From a candidate division Zixibacteria bacterium RBG_16_53_22 (GTDB lineage Bacteria > Zixibacteria > MSB-5A5 > UBA10806): a stretch of 41,044 nucleotides of DNA. The notes beneath the pieces were generated by a model. The model did not search any database, was not told the origin of the DNA, and worked only from the letters and a program-made list of their open reading frames with translations. Location of the stretch: positions 1-41,044 of the forward strand of contig MEWP01000117.1 of the NCBI GenBank assembly GCA_001775395.1, in the 5' to 3' direction. Below are positions 1 to 8,131 of this stretch, piece after piece. How positions within the stretch are numbered: the first letter of the stretch is position 1; every line of letters begins with the position of its first letter. Made by a program: the position numbers and the translations under genes.

Positions 1-76
1 TCGGCCCCTTGCCGGAAAGCAGCATTCGTCCCGCCCGTACTCGACGCTTGGTCGCTTCGTCCATCTTTTTTGCCAT
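1..76 (-). CDS. IS630-like transposase, N-terminal fragment
   Basis: Only the first 25 codons lie in the window; the gene runs off the left edge. Read on the minus strand it starts MAKKMDEATKRRVRAGRMLL and continues SGKGP, with a strong ribosome binding site (GGAGGTG) just before the ATG. The pattern of a basic start followed by R-AGR-LL-GK resembles the entry into the helix-turn-helix of IS630/Tc1-mariner type transposases. Support comes from a terminal-repeat-like sequence about 120 bp upstream that ends in TA, the target of that superfamily. The family name is an inference from 25 residues plus the end structure; another HTH protein is possible. Confidence 0.5.
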   Translation of the reverse strand, partial: MAKKMDEATKRRVRAGRMLLSGKGP

Positions 77-212
77 GCAACACCTCCGATATGAAAGCAA
101 TATCGGTATAACGCATGAGATTGAAAAAGGTTGTCATGATTTGTGTAAAGATCAATAAGCAATGATTTTGACTATTGGCATATATGTCGCCTAACTAACT
201 GACTGCTGTGTA
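77..212. mobile_element. IS630-like element end (promoter region and terminal repeat)
   Basis: The leader of the transposase-like gene ends outward in the terminal sequence CTGACTGCTGTG (199-210) followed by TA (211-212). Positions 156-213 are about 95% identical, in inverted orientation, to 4403-4459. The same 12-15 bp terminus occurs at both ends of the small element 4404-4548 and, with mismatches, of 38134-38226. TA next to each terminus fits the Tc1/mariner/IS630 target duplication. The other IS end is outside the window. Confidence 0.6.
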
Positions 213-234
213 ATACATAAGCCCGGCGGATACC

Positions 235-477
235 TCAGCTCTTTTTGAGGGCGATGAAATTCGAGATCCGCTCGATGGAATCGAGATTGTCAGGCAACAT
301 TTCGCTGTCCTCAACCTTGAGGCCGAAGGTGTCCTCGATAAAGAAGATGACCTCGAGCACACCCGTGGAGTCAATGATGCCGCGATCGAGCAGAGAAGCA
401 CCGTCCTCAAGTGCTGCCGGGTCTGCCACATAGAAGTTTGACGTTACAAAGGCACGTACCTGTTCTTTGGTATCCAT
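235..477 (-). CDS. acyl carrier protein
   Basis: An 80-residue protein with the size and pattern of a free-standing acyl carrier protein. The phosphopantetheine attachment site is the serine in the motif DRGIIDSTGV (Ser37), followed by helix III with the typical acidic FFIEDTFGLKVEDSE stretch. Such proteins carry an acyl or aminoacyl group as a thioester for ligases and transferases in the cytoplasm. It is a specialised ACP (DST rather than the DSL of fatty-acid AcpP), as found in secondary-metabolite and exopolysaccharide loci. It lies downstream of an acyltransferase on the same strand, and an acyl-AMP ligase that could load it is at 38264-39829. That partnership is inference. Confidence 0.88.
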   Translation of the reverse strand: MDTKEQVRAFVTSNFYVADPAALEDGASLLDRGIIDSTGVLEVIFFIEDTFGLKVEDSEMLPDNLDSIERISNFIALKKS

Positions 478-615
478 GCAGATATTTTTCCTTTCAACCT
501 GAAAACTTTACTCAAGAGGGAGCGGCAAAGCCACACGCGACTTGTTGCATATATATTTTTTCATTATATCTCAATATCCATCCTTTTTGAGTCACTCTAT
601 GCGCTTGCACATGAT

Positions 616-1497
616 TCACATTGCATACTTTGAAACGCTGGGTGCGATTCTTTTAAGTAGTATGACTGATACAGATGATGCAAAAAAAACAACAAAAGGC
701 ATACCCAATTCGGATACAAGCTTGGTATGGGAAATAATCATAAAACATAAGGGGTGTATTAGATAAATGCCTAAAGCGCATTCCGATAACCAGTTAAAGT
801 TGATCCTTGCTGGAAGAGTTCGGTTAAACAACAGAACTGCAGCACTTACGCTGACGCCCAGCAAATAAGGAACACCAATTCCGGGCATGGGTAATATTGA
901 GAGATAAGCTGCCAATGCCAGAATAATTAGAAGCAGCGCGGATCGCGCCGGACTTGGTAAAGCGTAGTAATTGGCAAGAAAAACTCCGATAAGAATCCCA
1001 TTTACAGCATGCGCATATTGTGCGATTGGAGCTCCGAGTTTAAGTGACCATGGTCTCCAATCGGAGGCCATAATGAAAATTAATATTGCTGATGCTGCGC
1101 TAGCATACGCAATTATACGTGGTGTTATATGATCTCTTAGCCAGTCGAATGCGAAGAGAGTAAAAAAGATGAAAGGCATGAACCACAGATGAATACTAGG
1201 TCCAGTCAAAATTCCGAAAATAATTCCGTTATCGAGTGGAATTAATGGCTTGTGCCTCGCGAGGTTAATTGCCCCATAAATTACAAACCACACAATCCAT
1301 GGTACTAACAACCTTTTGGCCCTATCCATCACGTTCTTGGGAACTCTAGTGCTTTGCGCTGACAGATAAAGGGAAAGAACAAGAAACACGATCAGGCCTG
1401 AGTAAGCAATATCGCGGCCTACGGCGCCTAAGTGAAACCAAACTATACCAAAGGCACTAATCACCCGAAGCAATTCAATATCCTGTCTTTTATTCAT
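616..1497 (-). CDS. acyltransferase 3 family membrane protein
   Basis: A 293-residue polytopic membrane protein. The N-terminus has the Acyltransferase_3 signature: IELLRVISAFGIVWFH with conserved Arg (about residue 11) and His22 in the first membrane helix. About nine hydrophobic segments follow. Family members (OafA/NodX/WecH type) move acetyl or other acyl groups onto exported sugars at the inner membrane. It is shorter than the usual 340-400 residues and the last helices may be missing. Its DNA is clearly more A+T-rich than neighbouring genes, suggesting separate acquisition. The ribosome binding site is weak. It is followed after 138 bp by the ACP gene on the same strand. Confidence 0.75.
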   Translation of the reverse strand: MNKRQDIELLRVISAFGIVWFHLGAVGRDIAYSGLIVFLVLSLYLSAQSTRVPKNVMDRAKRLLVPWIVWFVIYGAINLARHKPLIPLDNGIIFGILTGPSIHLWFMPFIFFTLFAFDWLRDHITPRIIAYASAASAILIFIMASDWRPWSLKLGAPIAQYAHAVNGILIGVFLANYYALPSPARSALLLIILALAAYLSILPMPGIGVPYLLGVSVSAAVLLFNRTLPARINFNWLSECALGIYLIHPLCFMIISHTKLVSELGMPFVVFFASSVSVILLKRIAPSVSKYAM

Positions 1498-1991
1498 TTT
1501 GTGTCGCTATGCTTTATTCACATTTTAATGCTCTTGCAAAGCCAATGAGAATCCTGGGCAATCCGCTACACGGCAAATGGCATCCATATATGAACAGGTT
1601 GTTGTCATTAAGTATTCCACGGGATTCTGCCACCAATTCCAGGAGTATTTAGCCGGTTTAGTCAAAGTGAAGCGACGCAATGATTTCAGATTAATAGCTT
1701 TGTCTCACTGTTGTCAATTTTTCTCCCATACTTGGAGTTTATTTGTGATCTTATTAGTGACGAGGTGCGTGTTGCTTCAGGGCGCAAGCGCGCAGAGCGA
1801 GCGACGCGGCACGAGTGGATATGGGGTAAAATCAGTCTAAGTTGTTTATTTGGCTCGATACGATATGATTTGCCAGCATTCGTTTGCCCTGAGCTTGTCG
1901 AAGGATTTGTTTTCGGCTCGAAGCTCACCACGAACGGCCCAACAGGAGCCGTTCTTCTGAAATTGATTGCTCGGTAAAGGAGGGACTCAGA
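1498..1991. other. 494-bp intergenic region with one dispersed repeat
   Basis: No convincing gene. It separates the divergent acyltransferase (minus) and SDR (plus), so it must hold promoters for both, but no clear -35/-10 pair stands out. At 1881-1904 there is a copy of a dispersed palindromic repeat, CGTTTGCCCTGAGCTTGTCG followed by AAGG; the related sequence at 38041-38064 is in the opposite orientation. An AAAGGAGG ribosome binding site at 1976-1983 serves the SDR. Confidence 0.5.
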
Positions 1992-2735
1992 GTGTCTGTC
2001 AGCGGCAAAATAATAATGGTAACCGGTGCAGGTTCCGGGCTTGGCCGCGCTCTGGCGGTGGGGCTTACACAGCGCGGAGCCACCGTCATCGGGCTGGGCA
2101 GCCGCGATTCTTCATTGTCGGATACAGAGTCTCTGATAGAAAACAACCGGTTCAGTTGCCACGTGGTTGACGTATCTGAATCTGAGGCTGTTACGAACAT
2201 TGTGCAACAAATCGTCGGACAATTCGGCAGAATTGACGTGTTAATCAATAACGCTGCCGTTTATCCAAAAGTCAGCTTTCTCGATCAGGATGCCGATAGC
2301 TGGATGCGCACCATAGCGGTCAACCTGGGAGGAGTTGCGAACTGCTGCCGGGCTGCGCTTCCCTTTATGATGCGTCAAGGCAGCGGTTGCATCATCAATG
2401 TAGGAAGTTACGCCGATCTGGCACCGATTCCGAACAGCTCCGCCTATGCCGCTTCGAAAGGCGGATTACATGCCCTTACAAAAGCAATCGGGGCTGATCT
2501 GGGTGGCGCCTATCCTGACATCCTTTGTGTCGAGTGGATACCCGGACCCATGAAAACCCGGATGAGCAACTTCACCGGGACCGACCCGGCTGCCTGTGTT
2601 GATTGGGCAATAAAAATCATCAATCTGCCGCCGGGACGATCCAAATCAGTTACCTTTGAAAAAGATCAGGAACATGTACCAAAAAAAACGCTGGCATCCC
2701 GGGTGAAGGGGAAGCTCATGTTCTGGCGTCGCTGA
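1992..2735 (+). CDS. SDR family NAD(P)-dependent oxidoreductase
   Basis: A 247-residue classical short-chain dehydrogenase/reductase. The nucleotide-binding motif is TGAGSGLG (residues 11-18), with NNAA at 86-89 and the catalytic set Ser139, Tyr152 and Lys156 (YAASK). It should interconvert a hydroxyl and a keto group using NAD(P)H in the cytoplasm. The start is GTG, chosen because AAAGGAGG lies 8 bp upstream and the glycine motif falls at the usual position. The 3' end overlaps the convergent GMC gene by 20 bp. The C-terminal tail is basic and family-atypical (ends KGKLMFWRR). The substrate is unknown; the neighbouring ACP and GMC oxidase suggest an acyl or sugar intermediate. Confidence 0.85.
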   Translation: MSVSGKIIMVTGAGSGLGRALAVGLTQRGATVIGLGSRDSSLSDTESLIENNRFSCHVVDVSESEAVTNIVQQIVGQFGRIDVLINNAAVYPKVSFLDQDADSWMRTIAVNLGGVANCCRAALPFMMRQGSGCIINVGSYADLAPIPNSSAYAASKGGLHALTKAIGADLGGAYPDILCVEWIPGPMKTRMSNFTGTDPAACVDWAIKIINLPPGRSKSVTFEKDQEHVPKKTLASRVKGKLMFWRR

Positions 2736-4368
2736 ACCCGGTGTTGCTTGCACCCGAATGATTTTCGCGGATGAGGATGTCGCTGATATGCGCGGCAACG
2801 CGCAGGGCGTTTGCCGCGATCGTCAGGCTGGGACTTGCGCCGCCGCTTGTCGGCATGAAGGATGCATCTACTACAAAAAGATTATTCAGGCCGTGCGCTT
2901 TGTTATTCGCGTCAAGCACACTGGTTGCAGGGTCTGTACCGAATCGGCATGTGCCGCTGGGATGGCCATAGTTCAGGTTCACTTCCTGGCCGACAATCAA
3001 TAAGCGGTGCCTTGCAAGAGATTCTTTGATCAATTTCCTGAGCAAGCCGGTGCGTTCGCGGAGCTCATCATGCACCGTGTATTCGAAACGCATCCCGCTC
3101 GGTTCGTTTGGATCCAGGACGATTCGATTTTCACGGTATGGCTTATCCTCCAGAATCGTGGCAAAAACCGTTGCCCTGCCGAAGATCGCTGAAGCAATGT
3201 AGGCGGGAATCCTTAGCAGAGGCCGTACCGGCTTGAACCAACTCCAGCGGCTACGATCGAATGCCGCCTTGAGAAAATACACGATGTTGCCGTAGCCGGC
3301 TGTCAAGCCTGTAGACTGCACCAATCCAAGCTTTGTGCCGCGATAAGTATAGAAATCCCGAAAAGCCAAAGTCTTGCGCGGACCCTGTATCGAGTACTTG
3401 CCGCGAGGCCAGACAGCAATAAAATCGGAAACATGGAACATGAGATTCCGTCCGACCATATCGGAAGTATTGGCCAGGCCATTGGGCCAATACTTGTTGG
3501 CCGACTTTAGCAACAGCACTGGAGTAAAATAAGCGCCTGCGGCCAGCACAACTATTCGGGCACGTATGGAGATTTTCTCTCCGTTGCGCCGTCCGGTAAT
3601 TTCCTTGATCTCTGATGCATCGGCTTCCAGACGATCAACCTCGCACCTGTCCAGAATAAGCGCATTTCCGGTTTCCAGGGCTGGTTCCAGGCAAATGGTT
3701 TTTGCGTCTCCCTTGCATTTTCGCGGGCATATGTAGCTTCCGCATTCCTTGCAACCGGGTTGATAACCATAAGCCACATGCAATCTGTAAGGATGCAAAC
3801 CGCTTGCTTTGAAAGACTCGAAGAAGTGTTGGTCACACTCTGCCATACGGGGCGGTGCCAACAGTTGTGATCCCTCGTCAGGGCAAAGCGGGTCGCCGGT
3901 TCCGCAAACCTTGAACATTTTCTCCGCATTCCGGTAATAAGGCAGTAATTGTTCGAAAGAGATGGGCCATTCATCAATTGGGCGGTTTGTTTTCGATGAG
4001 GTTGCAAAGTCGCCTGGCTCAAACCTTTCCAGGGCTGCGGCATAAAGCAGTGTGGTTCCGCCTGTGCCGCAACCGAGGGGGGCAAAAAACTGCGACCGCT
4101 TCTCTCCGGTGCTGCCGGTGATCTTTGTTGGCCAGTTGCCGTTCCGCAGCCGCGTGGCGGCGTCCTCATTGTCAAGCTGCAATGCATCGTCTGCATCCGC
4201 AAAATCCGCATATCCTTTTTCCAGAAAGATGACCCGGTGTCCGGCTTTTGCCAATTCATGACCAACCGTCGCACCTCCCATGCCTGTGCCGATCACGGCG
4301 ACATCCCATAGCTCACTTGCAGAATCCGTGCGTAATCCGTGGTCCTTTTTAGCGTCTTCGCTCATCAT
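2716..4368 (-). CDS. GMC family FAD-dependent oxidoreductase
   Basis: A 550-residue flavoprotein of the glucose-methanol-choline family. The FAD Rossmann motif GTGMGG is at residues 27-32, followed by the acidic end of strand beta-2 (FLEKG). The C-terminal catalytic segment is GHPSGTCRFG with His469. The second catalytic position, normally Asn or His in GG-NPSLTI, is Ser512 here (SGGASPSLTI). A cysteine-rich insert (CKECGSYICPRKCKG) sits near residue 210; related GMC enzymes have a cysteine-rich patch here, so it need not bind metal. It oxidises an alcohol to aldehyde or ketone. Convergent with the SDR, which could act on the same carbon. Confidence 0.88.
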   Translation of the reverse strand: MMSEDAKKDHGLRTDSASELWDVAVIGTGMGGATVGHELAKAGHRVIFLEKGYADFADADDALQLDNEDAATRLRNGNWPTKITGSTGEKRSQFFAPLGCGTGGTTLLYAAALERFEPGDFATSSKTNRPIDEWPISFEQLLPYYRNAEKMFKVCGTGDPLCPDEGSQLLAPPRMAECDQHFFESFKASGLHPYRLHVAYGYQPGCKECGSYICPRKCKGDAKTICLEPALETGNALILDRCEVDRLEADASEIKEITGRRNGEKISIRARIVVLAAGAYFTPVLLLKSANKYWPNGLANTSDMVGRNLMFHVSDFIAVWPRGKYSIQGPRKTLAFRDFYTYRGTKLGLVQSTGLTAGYGNIVYFLKAAFDRSRWSWFKPVRPLLRIPAYIASAIFGRATVFATILEDKPYRENRIVLDPNEPSGMRFEYTVHDELRERTGLLRKLIKESLARHRLLIVGQEVNLNYGHPSGTCRFGTDPATSVLDANNKAHGLNNLFVVDASFMPTSGGASPSLTIAANALRVAAHISDILIRENHSGASNTGFSDART

Positions 4369-4403
4369 ATATTTTGGTCTTGTGGAGGGGCTCTGCGCTC
4401 CCT

Positions 4404-4548
4404 TACACAGCAGTCAGTTAGTGAGGCGACATGTATCCAATAGTCAAAATCATTGCTTAAGCCGAGGCGTCGTTGTAGGAGTCCGATAAATCGGGCTCCT
4501 ACATATATACATCAATTTTTTGTAGTTTAAATTTCTGACTGCTGAGTA
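4404..4548. mobile_element. TA-flanked miniature element (IS630-like MITE)
   Basis: The element starts TA-CACAGCAGTCAG (from 4404) and ends CTGACTGCTGAG-TA (to 4548), giving 12-bp terminal inverted repeats with one mismatch. Its left 57 bp (4403-4459) match the IS end at 156-213 with about three differences, in inverted orientation. The centre holds a hairpin (4475-4502; arms GTAGGAG and CTCCTAC). It has no coding capacity. It lies between the divergent GMC and SGNH genes, so it may also affect their promoters. It reads as a deletion derivative mobilised by the IS at the left edge. Confidence 0.72.
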
Positions 4549-4586
4549 AAGGGATACCCCATTGGCATTTATGGTTCGTTTTCCAG

Positions 4587-6167
4587 ATGAAGTTTCTGGT
4601 GACAGGCGGCTGGCTTGCAGTCTACGTAGCGTGCGCAGGGGTGTCAACGCTGCTTGTCGTTACCGATCGCATGGAACTGGCGCCGGATTTGAGGTTGCTC
4701 AATGCGGCATGGTATATTTGCGATCTTTTTGGGAATACGCGCAGGTTGTGCTACATGAGCTTCAATTTAACTCCAGTTTCCGCCACACGAATCGTCCAGA
4801 TGCTATTGCTCTTTTTAGGAGCACTGCTGGTTGTCTACGCAATCTCTAATCATCCCCTCTATGGAGGCGGGACAGGCATCGGGCTGACCAGGATGCTGAT
4901 AGGCGCCGCCGGCATCGGACTTGCGCTTTGCGCACTGCTGCCGGTCAGAATTGCCGGTCGCATCCTGCTCCTGGCCGTCACCAGCCTCATCATGCTCACC
5001 TTTACGGAAATCGCCGGAGAATTTGTGCTCGGTCCGCGCTTTCGCTCTAATTATCAGCCCGACGACAGGCTGATTTTCAAGTTCATTCCAAACCGCAGCA
5101 GCGTAATGACGCGCAGTCCCGTGAACGGTGGCAATACCGTAGCTCATCGCATCAATTCAGATGGTTTTCGCGGAGATGAGTTGCAGCCCGCCGGCAAGGG
5201 GACACGGATAGCCGTTTACGGCGACTCATTTATTCACGCTTTCTACAGTTTGGATGAAGAGACATTTTCTGGCCAGCTTGGCAAGCTGCTTGCGGCCCGC
5301 CTCGGCAAGGAGATCGAAGTGGTGAACGCCGGTGTGAGTTCCTATGGTCCTGACCAGATAAGCCTGAAAATGGAAGATGAATTGCCCAGGCTTCGTCCTG
5401 ACCTCGTCATCGTGTCAATCTTTGCAGGCAATGACTACGGGGATCTCATGCGCAACAAGATGTTCCGGCTCAGTGCGGATGGCACACTCGTGGAGAACCA
5501 TTGGAAGATCGACCCCAAGGTGCGCGCCTCATTCGAGCATAGCCAGCGTGAGTCCATCCTTAAACGCGCGTGGCGAAATACCATAGGTTCAATTGGCTCA
5601 CTGCCTGACCGTTCCAAATTTTCCAACCTGGATTTTCTGATCGAAGAGGCCGGGCGCGAATACCGGAGCTTCGTTGTCGAGCGCAACGATCTTGTCACCA
5701 ATACTCATACCGACTACTACAGCGCCGATCTCAGCCTGATCCCCGGAAGCGACTCCGCACGCTACAAGCTCGCGCTGATGAGAGCGATGCTTCACCGGAT
5801 ACGCGATGTGGCGAGCCGGCAAGGCGTTCCTCTTGTATTTCTATTTATTCCACATCCGGTTGATGTGACAGACAGCTATGATTCATGGCAGATAGACCGC
5901 AAGCGGTTCCCCGGCTATAACGGGCGCAATCAGATCGCCCCGCTCGAAGACACGGCGCGCAAGATGGGAGTGCCATTCTTGAGTCTCTATGACGCTTATC
6001 GCCGAAACGACGCGAACTCACTCTACTTTCACGACGACGATCACTGGAATGACGCCGGTCAGCGGATGGCTGCGGCAATGATGGCTGATTATCTGCTCGA
6101 CCAGACGGCCAATTTCAAGCCGGTGCTGACAACCAGCAAAATCGGATGCCTGCAACCATGCGGTTAA
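4587..6167 (+). CDS. membrane-anchored SGNH/GDSL hydrolase
   Basis: A 526-residue protein: about four N-terminal membrane helices (residues 1-145), then an SGNH hydrolase domain. Block I is YGDSF with nucleophile Ser214; block III is AGND; block V is DDDHWND with His486 and the partner Asp three residues before. The topology places the catalytic domain outside the cytoplasmic membrane, as in AlgX/AlgJ-like polysaccharide O-acyl transfer or esterase proteins. It overlaps the next SGNH gene by 22 bp, so the two are translated together. The start chosen is the first ATG before the first hydrophobic segment; the ribosome binding site is weak. Substrate not identifiable. Confidence 0.78.
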   Translation: MKFLVTGGWLAVYVACAGVSTLLVVTDRMELAPDLRLLNAAWYICDLFGNTRRLCYMSFNLTPVSATRIVQMLLLFLGALLVVYAISNHPLYGGGTGIGLTRMLIGAAGIGLALCALLPVRIAGRILLLAVTSLIMLTFTEIAGEFVLGPRFRSNYQPDDRLIFKFIPNRSSVMTRSPVNGGNTVAHRINSDGFRGDELQPAGKGTRIAVYGDSFIHAFYSLDEETFSGQLGKLLAARLGKEIEVVNAGVSSYGPDQISLKMEDELPRLRPDLVIVSIFAGNDYGDLMRNKMFRLSADGTLVENHWKIDPKVRASFEHSQRESILKRAWRNTIGSIGSLPDRSKFSNLDFLIEEAGREYRSFVVERNDLVTNTHTDYYSADLSLIPGSDSARYKLALMRAMLHRIRDVASRQGVPLVFLFIPHPVDVTDSYDSWQIDRKRFPGYNGRNQIAPLEDTARKMGVPFLSLYDAYRRNDANSLYFHDDDHWNDAGQRMAAAMMADYLLDQTANFKPVLTTSKIGCLQPCG

Positions 6168-7291
6168 AAACAGCCCTGAGCAACATCGCCTTGATGATCT
6201 TTTCTCTGGCTATTGCCTTTGCTATTGGAGAGATTGTGGTGCGTTTGTTGTATAAAGATGTGACGGTATTATTTCCCCGTTATCATACGGATTATCAATA
6301 TGGCCGTTACACCATAAGAGGAACCCGCCCGGATGCCGAGTTCTGGCATACGAGCATTGACGGCTCATGGCAATTTGTCACCAACAGCAAGGGTTTTCGC
6401 AATATAAAAGAGTTTACTTATAACAAACCTGTTAATACTTTTCGCGTCCTGAGTTTGGGTGATTCACATACTCAGGGTCATGAGGTGCGGCAGGATTTTA
6501 CTTTCTCAGCAATCCTGGAACGATTTCTGAATCAGCATAAGCCATTCGCAGAAGTAATTAATACCGGCACATCAGGTTTCAGCAATGCCGAGGAACTTGT
6601 TCTGCTGGAAAATGAAGGATTAAAATATAACCCGGATATCGTCGTACTTGCTTTTTTTGCAAATGACTTCGAGGACAACATGAAATCCGGACTGTTCGGT
6701 CTCGACAGCAATAATCGTTTGATCGAGAAGAAATACGAACACATACCCGGAGTGCATATCCAGAATTTTATCTACAGCATTCCTCTTGTGCAGTGGCTCA
6801 GCGAGAACTCATATTTTTACTCGCTTTTCTTTAACAGCACCTGGAAATACTTCAAGTTAAAGTTTGCTGAACAAACTGCCATGCAGGCAAACGCGAACAA
6901 TAATACACACACTGCAGGGGCGGGCGGATTCGAGTTTGCGGTATCGACCAGCGCAACATATTCTGATTACCAGATAGACCTGGCGGCAGCACTGATCGAA
7001 CGTATGCAACGATTTTGTGCAAACAAGAGCATTCGTTTCATAGTCGTTGATATTCCAATAATGCCGTCACTCTATCACTTCACTTCATCCATGCCGGCGG
7101 CGCTGCGCGCAAGACTTAATAAGGCTCATATTGAGTACATTACCAGCGAATCACTGCTCCAGAAATTTAATGGGGCAGCCGAAATGCACGTTCCCCACGG
7201 GTATAATCACATCTCCGAGTTTACCCATACGTTAATTGCCCAGGAATTGGGTCACAGAATACTCTTATCCAGTATCACTGCTAAACAATAG
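6146..7291 (+). CDS. SGNH hydrolase-like protein, second of tandem pair
   Basis: A 381-residue protein with one N-terminal membrane anchor (about residues 12-35) and an SGNH-type domain. The nucleophile block is LGDSHTQG with Ser107, and block III is FFANDFEDN. The C-terminal block reads HGYNHIS with His355, but the aspartate normally three residues before the His is glycine here, so the classical triad is incomplete. It could be a His-Ser dyad enzyme or a non-catalytic partner of the upstream hydrolase. An alternative ATG is four codons downstream. A 249-bp gap separates it from the SxtJ-like gene. Confidence 0.72.
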   Translation: MPATMRLKTALSNIALMIFSLAIAFAIGEIVVRLLYKDVTVLFPRYHTDYQYGRYTIRGTRPDAEFWHTSIDGSWQFVTNSKGFRNIKEFTYNKPVNTFRVLSLGDSHTQGHEVRQDFTFSAILERFLNQHKPFAEVINTGTSGFSNAEELVLLENEGLKYNPDIVVLAFFANDFEDNMKSGLFGLDSNNRLIEKKYEHIPGVHIQNFIYSIPLVQWLSENSYFYSLFFNSTWKYFKLKFAEQTAMQANANNNTHTAGAGGFEFAVSTSATYSDYQIDLAAALIERMQRFCANKSIRFIVVDIPIMPSLYHFTSSMPAALRARLNKAHIEYITSESLLQKFNGAAEMHVPHGYNHISEFTHTLIAQELGHRILLSSITAKQ

Positions 7292-7540
7292 TTGATCAGT
7301 ACAACCCTCGGTATTGAAAAACTGCTCTTTCCTCTTGTTGAACTTTATTTTGACATACGAGGTGCCTGAAGTGGCACCAGAAGATCGGACATTTTTTGGA
7401 AATACCGGAAATTACTACTTTGGATAAGACTATAGACGAGCTAAATTATGGACAAGCTTACAGATTCAGGTTATGGTTCAAGCCTGTACACGGCGATCTT
7501 ACCGGATGTCTGAAGAAAACCTGAATCAGGAGCCGAAACA
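7292..7540. promoter_or_regulatory. 249-bp gap with small hairpin, probable promoter region
   Basis: No gene. A 6-bp inverted repeat GGTGCC/GGCACC with a six-base loop lies near 7361-7378, about 165 bp before the SxtJ-like gene. It could be a weak terminator after the SGNH pair or an operator; nothing in the sequence decides. Confidence 0.25.
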
Positions 7541-7960
7541 ATGTCACACGAAGACTTGAATAGAGACCAGCATATAGAAGGCTCTTCCGACCGGACTTTT
7601 GGCCTGGTGTTTGCGGGCGTATTTCTGGTAATTGCCGGCTGGCCGTTATTCCACGGTGAAGCAATCCGATGGTGGTCAGTTGGAATTGCCGCCGCATTTG
7701 CCCTGGTTGCACTCATGAAACCGTCTTTGTTGACGGAGCTTAACCGGTTGTGGATGAAGCTTGGTATTCTGCTTGGCAAGGTGGTCAGCCCGATTGCGTT
7801 GGGCATCCTGTTCTATGTTGTCATCACACCGATTGGAGTAATGATACGGCTCACTGGGAAAGATCCGTTGCGCCTGAAATTCGACCCTGATGCAGAATCA
7901 TACTGGATACCGCGCGAGCCGCCCGGCCCCCCGCCCGGTTCCATGAACAATCAATTTTAG
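7541..7960 (+). CDS. SxtJ-like membrane protein
   Basis: A 139-residue protein with three to four membrane helices and a cytosolic-looking C-terminus rich in proline (REPPGPPPGS). Size, the sequence RLTGKDPLRLKFDP, and position immediately before a DUF5989-like gene and a carbamoyltransferase match the SxtJ family, named from saxitoxin clusters but widespread in glycan loci. Biochemical function is unknown; the conserved gene neighbourhood suggests it serves or anchors the carbamoyltransferase. The next gene starts 9 bp after its stop. Confidence 0.75.
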   Translation: MSHEDLNRDQHIEGSSDRTFGLVFAGVFLVIAGWPLFHGEAIRWWSVGIAAAFALVALMKPSLLTELNRLWMKLGILLGKVVSPIALGILFYVVITPIGVMIRLTGKDPLRLKFDPDAESYWIPREPPGPPPGSMNNQF

Positions 7961-7969
7961 GAGACAGTT

Positions 7970-8119
7970 ATGGAGATGATCAAAGAGCTCTGGGCGTTTT
8001 TGCGCGCCCGTAAAAAATTCTGGTTGTGGCCGATCTTCGTGATGATGGCGCTTTTAGGGGTGCTGATCGTGCTGGCCCAGGGTTCGGCCATTGCCCCCTT
8101 CATTTACACGCTGTTCTGA
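7970..8119 (+). CDS. DUF5989-like small membrane protein
   Basis: A 49-residue protein, MEMIKELWAFLRARKKFWLW at the N-terminus, then one membrane helix and the ending IAPFIYTLF. The start is supported by TAGGAG seven bases upstream. The pattern LW-FL--RKK-WL-P followed by a single helix and a short polar end is that of the tiny DUF5989 proteins encoded between SxtJ and NodU/CmcH-type carbamoyltransferases. It is likely an inner-membrane accessory protein; its role is unknown. The carbamoyltransferase begins 12 bp downstream. Confidence 0.78.
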   Translation: MEMIKELWAFLRARKKFWLWPIFVMMALLGVLIVLAQGSAIAPFIYTLF

Positions 8120-8131
8120 GAGGAGAAGGAA

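Noticed and set aside
174-192. Possible sigma-54 promoter (TGGCAT with TCGC spaced like -24/-12)
   Set aside because: The inverted copy at 4403-4459 changes the GGC core, the -12 part lacks TTGC, and the site sits inside a mobile element end.
1686-1931. Minus-strand frame containing NPSTSSGQT
   Set aside because: That peptide is the dispersed repeat read as protein; there is no ribosome binding site or other conserved feature.
3552-4274. 240-codon minus-strand frame inside the GMC gene
   Set aside because: Out-of-frame shadow of the GMC oxidoreductase, with no motifs of its own.
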